A stretch of DNA of 17,485 bases, taken from Psilocybe azurescens. Taxonomy: Eukaryota; Basidiomycota; Agaricomycetes; Agaricales; Agrocybaceae. Below, piece after piece: positions 9,867 through 17,485 of the stretch. The stretch's first letter is position 1; each line of letters begins with the position of its first letter. Position numbers and translations under genes: made by a program. A model generated the notes under the pieces. It worked only from the letters and a program-made list of their open reading frames with translations, did no database searches and was not told the origin of the DNA. The stretch spans positions 1 to 17,485 of the forward strand of contig JAJIRX010000607.1 of the NCBI GenBank assembly GCA_023853785.1, in the 5' to 3' direction.

Positions 9867-10684
9867 TCAGGCGGCCTTCGAAAGTTTAACATGGAGCGTG
9901 GTAGTGTCCGTAATTTCACCTATACTTCCGATCAAAGGCGCAAAATTGGCCAGATCCCCATGTATGACATCGGTGTGTACCTGAAGTAAGCAAGTGTACT
10001 TTTCGTCAGCGCCGAAGGATTAGAAATAAAGATTAAATGCTAACCTTCACACTTTCCCATCCACACACGAACCAGAACACGTCACTGTCCTCCACTGCCT
10101 GCCCCCAGATTGCCGGGGCATGCTTATTCTTCGCATCAATTTTCGGCCCACCCTCTTCCCAAATCTCGTACAACCTGTCCTTCGTTGCAGTTTGCACCCC
10201 TGCTTCAGCGCTAACCGCGCGAACTCGGTGATGGGCGCGTTCAATGCCTGCCAGACTTCTTTGTTGAATTCGACATGGTTCATCTGCAGCTCGCCCTCGA
10301 TGACCGGACCGAGGCCCACGATCTGTGGGTATCCGGGGTTCGCTGGAGCGCTCTGTGGTGCTCTAGGGTTTCCCATACTGTACATACGAGAAGTGTTTAT
10401 TAATTTCCGTCAGTAGATGAATATTTACTCGACATTTGTAGCACTGACCGACGATAAGATGGAACGTTTTTTATCTTCTTCCGCCACACCGGCATACACA
10501 CTGTAGACATACGGAGGATCAGCACGAAGATCTGAGTACGTTTCTTGTGGACGAAGATCGTAGTAGAAACTTACTCCAGACATCCATCTACCTTCACAAG
10601 GAAATCGAAAACTGGCTTCAGTATCGAGGGATCAGCCTTGTATGCCTCCGAAACTGTCGCTTTCACTATCTCGACGACTGGCAT
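9867..10684 (-). CDS. ABM-like (dimeric alpha/beta barrel) protein, copy B
   Basis: This is a small protein of the antibiotic-biosynthesis-monooxygenase/dimeric alpha-beta-barrel fold; its substrate is unknown. Exons on the minus strand are 10684-10575, 10500-10449, 10377-10045 and 9980-9867, about 200 residues. Two half-barrels are visible. The first runs from MPVVEIVKATVSEAYKADPS through VDGCL, VYAGVAEEDKKRSIL, VWETLEHHRALQ, NPGYPQIVGLGPVI and LQMNHVEF. The second runs from ALNAPITEFARLALKQG through APAIWGQAVEDSD and FVCGWESVK to TLHVKLSKAA and a TGA. EHH and WGQ...GW are typical of the fold. Three single-base additions are needed: at the donor near 10448, near 10340, and at the C run 10197-10200. 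Its ATG lies only 39 bp past the stop of copy C. It could be a young pseudogene, but the breaks look like the errors seen in Atg7. Confidence 0.7.
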
Positions 10685-10723
10685 GTTGAATTGATGAAAT
10701 AATGTCGGTAGGTGTAATTTTAT

Positions 10724-11529
10724 CTAGCGTAGTTTGCTTAAGAAGCATGTTTCTTAAGACTGATATGGAAAGTTTTGACAGTCGCAGCGGACTTCAAATC
10801 ATTATCGAATGGATGGAAAGAAGGATCCTGGACAGTCTTTTTGTGGACCTGTCATGTAATCAGATCAGAAAACGTTATTGTTGTTACGATAAGGAAGACC
10901 TCACCTCTGGACTGTCCCATCCAGCAATCAGGTAATACCTATGGTCCTGCTCCTTCGCCTGACCCCAAGTGACTGGAGCGTACTTCGCATTTTTGCATCT
11001 ATATCTGCCGCGATAGTATCCACAAATCCGATCAACAATTCGTTCAACACTTCTGGCTTCCGAGTCATGATGGTGACTTCGGTAGTAGGTGCGCTGAGGG
11101 CTGGTTTGAAGTCGCTGTGGAACTCGACGTGATTCATGTTGAGTCTGCCTTCACCGATACATGGATCGAGGTTGAGCATTTGCGGATAGTCAGGATGCTT
11201 CATGAGCTCTTCGTGGTCCTCAAATTTGTCCCACACTGGATGTAGGTGAAAACCAATTATCAGGAACACGTTTGGAAGAGACTCGAGTATTCTGACCTAT
11301 GAAAAAGTAAACGAATTTTTTTATGCTCCTCGACGAAGCCATAGTATATTCTATCGACGACAGACCAACCAAAGTCAGCACTGGTGAGATTGATCGTTGA
11401 GCGAGATGAGGCTTACCCGAGACATCCCTTTCTCTTTGACAGAAGATCCAAGACCGGGTGCAGCAATTTGCAGTTTTCGGCCTCAATGTTGTTGACGGCG
11501 ACCCAGTGGACGATTTCGATGATAGCCAT
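10724..11529 (-). CDS. ABM-like (dimeric alpha/beta barrel) protein, copy C
   Basis: This is the best preserved of the four paralogues; the reaction is unknown. Exons on the minus strand are 11529-11417, 11350-11297, 11235-10905 and 10848-10724, about 207 residues. It starts MAIIEIVHWVAVNNIEAENC and continues LLHPVLDLLSKRKGCLG, YYGFVEEHKK, FVYFFIVWDKFEDHEELMKH and PDYPQMLNLD. After LNMNHVEF comes a second half-domain with ALSAPTTEVTIMTRKPEVLN, YAPVTWGQAKEQDHRYYLI, AGWDSPE and a last exon ending FHISLKKHA...LSKLR. Exon borders match copy B in position and phase. Two A-run corrections are needed: the seven-T run at 11316-11322 should be six, and the five-T run at 10990-10994 should be six. Confidence 0.72.
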
Positions 11530-11968
11530 GTCGTTCTGCTGTGGTGTCCTTGTTGGTTTCAAATTTGTGAACAGTGAGAATAAGAAAAATACAAAAAGTA
11601 CTAACCCTTATATACCAACCGTTTTCTGTGGGGCATGTTTCAGAGACTCTAGAAACATGTTTAACATATACGAGACAGAATTTCGTCATTGACTGTTATT
11701 GGGCGTGAGATTCTGCATCGTGTCCTCGAAATTGGCATGATGAATAGGAGAAGGGCCAACAAAATCTATGGTGCCTGTTGAGCTCAAGCACATAGTCGAC
11801 TAGCAGAATCGCGAGTTGGCCAAATTATTAGGAAAGGTTGCTGCCAGTAGACATTAAGGCCGAGCTATCAAACTCGAAGGTTCAAGAATAGGTTTCATAA
11901 ACGATCAGATTGAAAAAGATCCACAATAGTAGTACGTTATTTACGCATTCGAGCAGACTTTCAATCCT

Positions 11969-12560
11969 TTAGGTATGTTTCGAGAGATAGACATGGAACA
12001 TTTTGAGCACCACAGCACTGCGTAAATCTGGGAGGCACGGAAGAGAAGACGGCTGGCCCACGATATCCCGATGAACTTAAAGGTAGCAGTCTTTTTTTTA
12101 AATAAAAAAAAGACTCCAAAAGAATGGGAAAAAACTAACCTGCGAACTATCCCATCCAATTGTAAGGAAGAACTTGTCAGCTTCATCCTGGTTTCAATGC
12201 TAAGGGATCGGTAGCGTAGGCATTGAAAATAGACCATGATACTATTTAAATGATCGGCATATATCAGGTTGATCTGTCTGGAAAAGGTTGTAAGAGGAAG
12301 AAACTGAAAGAAACGAAAAGGTTGAAGAACAATTTGATATACCAATTCTTTAAGCGGGTATCTTATATCCATTTCCAAATCATTTGCCGGAGTTTGTTTT
12401 AAATGAATCTAGACGAGCCCATGGGGACATGAGATACATTCCCAGATCAAAGTGATGTTCAACATTCGCGGACAACATTCGTGAAGTCGCATGAAGACAC
12501 CGGTTTCTTCTGTTTGCTGAGGAGATTCTCCAAGTCCCACGGCAGTTTCTTGACCTGAAA
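11969..12560 (-). pseudogene. Decayed ABM-like unit (copy D)
   Basis: Only the C-terminal part is clear. DEADKFFLTIGWDSSQ ends at a GTTAGT donor at 12139. The last exon, from about 12075, reads VHRDIVGQPSSLP, then LKMFHVYLSKHT, and a TAA at 11971-11969. Further upstream NAYATDPLALKPG, in another frame, fits the preceding block. VEHHFDL and PWDLENLLSKQ (about 12450-12530) may be remnants of the HVEF and VWxxLExH regions, but this is weak. No first exon was found up to 12800. One base is missing at the 12187 break and one at the last acceptor. Confidence 0.55.
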
Positions 12561-13284
12561 AGACTCAGCGAAGCATCAGACTCGCGAGAGAACAGAGTCC
12601 CCGAGGCATTTCTCGGTCATCAGTTATCAGTGTTGGTGAGCGTCGGCATTCGTTAAAGTAAGCAACAGGACGTATAGCAAGCGCGGGGACCGGAATCGAC
12701 TAAAAATATGACTGCCATGCATACCCGCGTTCGGACTGTCAAGGCTCCTATCTATGGAAGCTCCATTTTCGGTTGAGTGGCTTAGAATGAGACCGACATC
12801 GATTGGGGATGAGCAGGTTGGAAGACGACTTGTGGTAGCTTGTGGTAAAGGAGCAAGTTAGAGCCAAGTAGTAGCGCGCCAAGTATTGATCACGTTGATC
12901 ACCTGTTTACATTGCAAGATTAGATTAGATCAGATGCCGAGTAACACTCCTGTGTAGTCCAGACTCATCAAAGCTCATACAAAGCTCTTCCTCTCTCTTG
13001 ACCCATCTTTGCTATAACTCCATAGCAACATCCCTAGATATCCTCTTCAAGAATCCTCTCATATACCTCTTCTTCCTCTTTGCATACAACGTCTTACGAG
13101 CTGCATCTTCTCGGGATCAGGATCCATATTTGAAGGAAACTTGCCAACCAAATATCATACGGTCGATATCCAGATCAATATCCTGCATCCTGCAGTATAC
13201 CTAGTACGTTGTGCAGCTGTATACCACGATATGATGTACTCAACACTTCCTTCTACAAAGATTAACGACAAATATCTGTCCACT
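12561..13284. other. Intergenic region upstream of the Atg7 gene
   Basis: No gene was found. It should hold the Atg7 promoter and 5' UTR. Visible small repeats are two copies of CTTGTGGTA near 12829-12846 and two copies of the palindromic TTGATCAC at 12886-12893 and 12895-12902. The 60-100 bases before the ATG show no reason to choose an earlier start. Confidence 0.5.
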
Positions 13285-15973
13285 ATGCCAATCCTGCAAT
13301 TTGCGCCATTTTCATCTCTTGTGCAGCCATCATTATGGCACAAGCTATCAGACCTCAAGATCGATGTGCTGAAACTCTCTGACGCTGCAGTCCATATATC
13401 AGCGTCATACTCGATTGGAAGGACAGTGACTGATAGAGAAACTGGACAAGAGATATCCCTACCATGCAATTTAACGGTTGGGACAGAATCGTTTGATGAG
13501 GATTTCAAGTGAGCTTTAAATCTCTGATTTTGACCATGTCGTACTCAATTGCTACGCGTATAAGACCTCCGCACGGATCTGTCTCTGCCATTGGGACCCT
13601 TAAGAATTATAACACTATTGAGGAGTTCAAAGCAGCTGATAAAACTGCTCTGTTCAATCAAGAGGCCCAATTCGTAGGTCGTCCAACGACGTTCCCTAAC
13701 TATCGTTCTCATCTCTGCTCTAGATCTGGGATCACATCCTAAAGACGCGCGATACAACCCAGCTTAATCGATTCCTTCTTATCACATTTGCCGATCTCAA
13801 GAAATACAAATATTACTATTGGTTCACGTTCCCAGCATTTGTCTCGAAACCAGCTTGGGAAATCAGTGAAGAAGGGTGGAAGAGTTCTGCGGAGGAGTTT
13901 GGTGTTGACCAGGTAATGAACACCATGTCGGTGTTCATTTATTCAAACTGAACGCGTTACCCTAGCTGTCTTCTATTCACTCACAACTACGATCGCGAGA
14001 TGTTCCTTTGCCATACTTCCTTGTGCGGAAAGATGATTCAGGACACTTTATCATTACCCCAGTAGAAGAATACGAAACATTTTATGCCTCCACTCCTCAA
14101 GAAGACGTATGTTTTTCCAGTTACTTCCACAGGGTCACTAATCGTAATATCTGATCCAGCAAACGATTGCTTTTATCGATCCCTCATCCGACCCAAACAA
14201 TCCCGGATGGCCTCTGCGAAATCTCCTCGCGTATCTGCGTGCCTTATACCCAGCCACGACATCGTCTATTCGTGTCCTACGATGGCGCGACACCGAGATC
14301 CCTTCTTCACCCAATGCCACTTGGAAAAGCCAGATCGGCGTTTTAACAGTAGACGGAGATGTCCCGGCTGCACCTGTAGAAGGATCGCCGCGCCCATCTG
14401 CTGTAGGTTGGGAGAAAAATCCGCAAGGAAAACTCGGGCCTCGCGTAGCTGATTTGGCACCTATGATGGATCCATCAAGGTACACGCTTATCTTTGTGGC
14501 CCATGCGTAGACACTGATGTTTTGGCTTGTAGATTAGCTGCTCAGGCGGTTGATTTAAATCTGAAGCTCATGCGATGGCGTATCCTTCCTTCCCTTGATC
14601 TGGACAAAATATCGTCGACTCCGATGTTTGCTTCTGGGAGCTGGAACACTTGGTTGTTATGTAGCAAGGGCTTTGATGGTATTCCGGCGCTTTTTAAAAA
14701 TTTCTGCTTGAGCTAATCTTTCAAAAAGGGATGGGGTGTGCGTACGATCACATTCGTAGATTCAGGCAAAGTCTCGTTCTCGAATCCAGTCCGGCAACCT
14801 CTGTTCGAATTTTCAGATTGCTTGGATGGGGGAAGCCTAAAGCAGAGTGCGCTGCCGAATCCTTGAAGAGAATCTTCCCGGGAATAGTGAGCGATCTCTT
14901 TCGATAGATTGAGATTTTTTAATGGTATGTCTACTCGCTTGCAGAACGCAACAGGACATACAATTTCTATACCATGCCGGGCCATCCTATCTCCCCAAAT
15001 GCTGCATCCATGGCGCAAGCTATAGCTGATGTTGCAAAAATTGAAAAACTAATTGAAGAACATGATGTCCTCTTTCTTCTTATGGATTCGAGGGAGAGCA
15101 GGTGGCTACCCACTGTGATTTCAGCTGCGAAGGGAAAGGTAAGCTTCTGTCATGGAACTTGTCCGCTGGCTTTACGTCTTACGGATTGCTTACAGATCGT
15201 ACTAAATGCCGCCTTGGGCTTCGATTCCTACCTTGTTATGCGACATGGTGCTCGCATTTCGTCACTATCGACAGGGAAGGACGGCAAGCCACACCAGAAA
15301 TTAGGATGCTACTATTGTAACGATATCGTTGCTCCTGCTGATGTCCGTATTTTCATTGTTCGTTTGATCCTTGAACTGGACTCACGCACGGGTTGTATGT
15401 AGTCCCTCACCGATCGAACTCTTGACCAGATGTGCACCGTCACGAGGCCTGGTCTGGCGCCCATCGCAGCAGCATCGGCCGTCGAATTGCTTGCTTCGCT
15501 TCTCCAGCATCCAGATGGGTTCGTCTCTTTTCTTTGCTTGAAGACAATGTAGATCCTCATTGTACATTCCGTGTAGGTTGTTTTCCCCGGCACCACCACC
15601 AAACACCAACTCTTCCTCGAATTCGGAACCTGATGAAGGACTGAATAGTGTGCTTGGAGTGGTTCCCCATCAACTCCGCGGTTTCTTGGGCCAGTTTAGG
15701 ACAATGCCTCTTGTCGGGGCCGCATATGATAGATGTACAGGATGCAGTGAGACGGTAAGATCTTCCTCCTTTATTTTCCCTCGTGTGTCTGATGGCTTTT
15801 CAAAGGTACTGAAAGCTTACGAAACACGAGGGTTCTCCATGCTTCTGGAGGCATTCAACGACGCGAAATATCTAGAGACATTAACTGGCTTGGACAAGCT
15901 GTATAATGAAGGTGATGAACTGTTAGAGAGCGTGGACTGGCATGGGGATGAAGACGAGGAGGATGATTTCTGA
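13285..15973 (+). CDS. ATG7: Ubiquitin-like modifier-activating enzyme Atg7 (autophagy E1)
   Basis: Atg7 activates Atg8 and Atg12 with ATP, forms a thioester on its cysteine, and passes them to the E2s Atg3 and Atg10 in the cytosol. Twelve exons: 13285-13508, 13565-13673, 13724-13912, 13966-14106, 14160-14479, 14533-14678, 14729-14886, 14945-15138, 15196-15342, 15403-15518, 15577-15753, 15806-15973; about 695 residues, normal for the family. The start [11 protein letters not shown] is the usual Atg7 N-terminus. The N-terminal domain includes [19 protein letters not shown]. The ATP site reads [18 protein letters not shown] (GxGxxG at 14637-14654), then [20 protein letters not shown]. Cys pairs in GCYYCND and DRCTGCSE fit the zinc site. 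The catalytic Cys is in [10 protein letters not shown] (15433-15435). The tail [11 protein letters not shown] is acidic, like the Atg8-binding tail of yeast Atg7. Three frame breaks occur: one extra base near 14621, one missing in the G run 14828-14832, one missing near 14972. Confidence 0.95.
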
Positions 15974-16468
15974 GGAGGCTGCGACTCACCGAAGAACTGG
16001 AATGTAGAAGATTTGAGTACGTGTATTATCATCGGATCGTTTGGATTTTGTGTAATAGTGGCTTTGATACCTTTCTTTTGTTGTAAAAGAATTTGTCTTG
16101 TTGAATTAATCTGACACCACTCTACGGTACTACTTACTGCAGGAGAACATGTGCGGTGGCGAGGATGAGAGGAAGGATCCGATCAGTAACAAGACTCACG
16201 CTCGTCTCGATTAAATGAATACGGAAGACTATCCACTCACTGAATGCCTCAATATTATTCCATGGTAGTCAGTGTCTTTCACGATGTTTGTCAACTCGTC
16301 TTACAGAAAGGTCGGGCGATTACCTTGGTTCACCCAGCCGATGTCCACCGGACCGAAGAGAGCGCGGGAGGGTGACGTCAAAGGCCATGCCATCTATTCT
16401 TGGATTTGCAGAAAAGGTGTACAAATTCACCATGCATGCCCTTATTACACCCCAGATAACCTCCTCCA
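15974..16468. other. Intergenic region between Atg7 and the phosphate carrier
   Basis: No gene was found. The left part should be the Atg7 3' UTR. The right part is the likely promoter and 5' UTR of the phosphate carrier and carries a perfect TGACGTCA site. The open frames here lack family matches and overlap the carrier's leader. Confidence 0.5.
16373..16380. promoter_or_regulatory. TGACGTCA palindrome (CRE/ATF-type bZIP site)
   Basis: A perfect 8-bp TGACGTCA lies 88 bp upstream of the phosphate carrier ATG. This is the consensus for CREB/ATF-type bZIP factors. A role in regulating the carrier is inference. Confidence 0.4.
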
Positions 16469-17485
16469 ATGACAGATACCAAGATACCCGTCGTGCCCCA
16501 TCCTTTTGTTGTCCCTCAGTTTACGGGGAGAGACTATACCTCATTCTTCCTGGCAGGAGCGTTATGTTGCACGTAAGTCGCTGAAAGCATGTTCAATATT
16601 CCTTGAACCTCACCACTTCAATAACAATCCTTCAGAATAAGTCATGGAGCAATGACACGTACGTGTGTTCTATACCACAGCTCAGGATATGCGCTGACTT
16701 TCTTTTGCAGCCATTGATGTCGTCAAAACACGCATTCAGATCGATCCAGCATTCAAAGGACAATCTTTCTTATCTGGCTCACGACAACTCCTCGCGTCAG
16801 AAGGCCCTCGAGGATTCCTTACAGGATTTGGTCCAACAGCTGTTGGATATCTTGCCCAAGGAGGTGCCAAATTCGCAGGCTACGAATATTGGAAGAAGAC
16901 ATTTGTGCAAGTAGCCGGAAGTCAGGAGAACGCCGTCGCAAACCGCACTGCGATATATTTAGGGGCAGCTGTTGTTGCAGAGTAAGATCAACCGCAGTTT
17001 ACATTTAATGTGATTACAATCGCTTATTCAGTCATATCAAGGTTCTTTGCCGATATCCTGCTAACACCACTAGAAGCGACTCGAATTCGCCTCGTTTCTG
17101 AGAGAGGGTTCGCGTCAGGTCTTGTTTCCGGGTTCACGCGGATAGCTAGGGAGGGTGGTGTGCGTGAGCTATATGCCGGGTTTCTGCCCATTCTTTGCAA
17201 GTATGTCTTGGAAATGAATTCATTTCCCATGTTATCTCTGACAGCATGCCGATGTGGTTGATAGACAAATCCCATATGCCATTGGTCAATTCACAGTAAA
17301 CGAGTACTGTCACGAACTCGTCCTGCGAACTACAACTGAGGACCAAAAACGTAAAATAGCAGAGTCAGGGACATTACGATTCGGCATCTCGTTAGGAAGC
17401 GGCGATATCCTTCGGCTTTGCAGCTGCCATTCTCAGCCATGTGAGATTTCCTTTCTGCTGCTTTCGCTGCTAGAAGAATATCTTC
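16469..17485 (+). CDS. Mitochondrial phosphate carrier (SLC25 family; 3' end outside window)
   Basis: This inner-membrane carrier brings phosphate into the matrix for ATP synthesis; the yeast homologue is Mir1. Exons are 16469-16572, 16636-16658, 16711-16981, 17042-17200 and 17265-17440, then a GTGAGA donor runs toward the window edge. It starts MTDTKIPVVPHPFVVPQFTG, and RDYTSFFLAGALCCT leads into helix 1. The first carrier signature spans a splice as HGAMTPIDVVKTRIQ, followed by GPRGFLTGFGPTAVGY and AQGGAKFAGYEYWKKT. The second is DILLTPLEATRIRL, then GFTRIAREGGVRELYAGF and QIPYAIGQFTVNEYCHE. The third repeat begins at GFAAAILSH and is cut off. The second exon is only 23 nt. One base is in excess near 17399-17405, between GISLGSG and GFAAAI. 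Two upstream in-frame ATGs are absent from the family alignment as I recall it, so MTDTK is preferred. Confidence 0.92.

Noticed and set aside
11941..12378. Minus-strand open frame of 145 codons
   Set aside because: The recognisable ABM-like residues lie in another frame. This frame only runs through an intron and the 3' end of decayed copy D.
13141..13284. Earlier start for Atg7
   Set aside because: The added residues match nothing in the family, and MPILQF at 13285 is the conserved N-terminus.
8701..13284. Transposon insertion as cause of the ABM array
   Set aside because: I saw no terminal inverted repeats, long terminal repeats, or transposase or reverse-transcriptase motifs. Simple tandem gene duplication explains the pattern.
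1..17485. CRISPR arrays, bacterial operons, tRNA or rRNA genes
   Set aside because: No regularly spaced repeats, Shine-Dalgarno-led gene runs, tRNA T-loop signatures or rRNA-like sequence were seen. The gene structure is eukaryotic throughout.

Overview
The window is fungal nuclear DNA, most likely from a mushroom-forming basidiomycete (Agaricomycetes). Genes are split by many introns, nearly all of 45-75 nt with GT...AG ends. All recognisable products are eukaryotic: Atg7, a mitochondrial phosphate carrier and an adaptin-binding p34 protein. The placement in Agaricomycetes is inference from gene structure and from my memory of the methyltransferase and ABM-like families.

Layout. (1) 1-2184, minus: a SAM-dependent methyltransferase in at least ten exons, with its 3' end beyond the left edge. 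(2) 2185-3930: mostly non-coding DNA, A-rich on the plus strand, with simple repeats and a diverged tandem duplication of about 225-249 bp. (3) 3931-6382, minus: a long, GC-rich, low-complexity, probably disordered protein with five copies of a short VTPWEL-like motif. (4) 6438-8041, minus: an AAGAB/Irc6-type adaptin-binding protein in four exons. (5) 8745-12560, minus: a tandem array of four related dimeric alpha/beta-barrel (ABM-like) units. The two central units are complete and the two outer ones are decayed. (6) 13285-15973, plus: Atg7, the E1-like enzyme of autophagy, in twelve exons. (7) 16469 to the right edge, plus: the mitochondrial phosphate carrier, cut off by the window.

The most general observation is that nearly every gene needs one or more single-base corrections to stay in frame, including conserved single-copy genes such as Atg7 and the phosphate carrier. 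Many of the breaks sit in or next to G, C or A runs, and most need one base added. The simplest reading is uncorrected sequencing or assembly errors, so the two central ABM units and the VTPWEL-motif gene should not be called pseudogenes on frameshifts alone. The outer ABM units look truly degraded.

The genes do not form one pathway. Atg7 (autophagy conjugation), the p34 protein (clathrin-adaptor assembly) and the phosphate carrier are housekeeping genes next to a small lineage-type gene family. I found no mobile element, CRISPR array, tRNA or rRNA. The most interesting candidates are the multi-copy VTPWEL-motif protein and the tandem ABM array.
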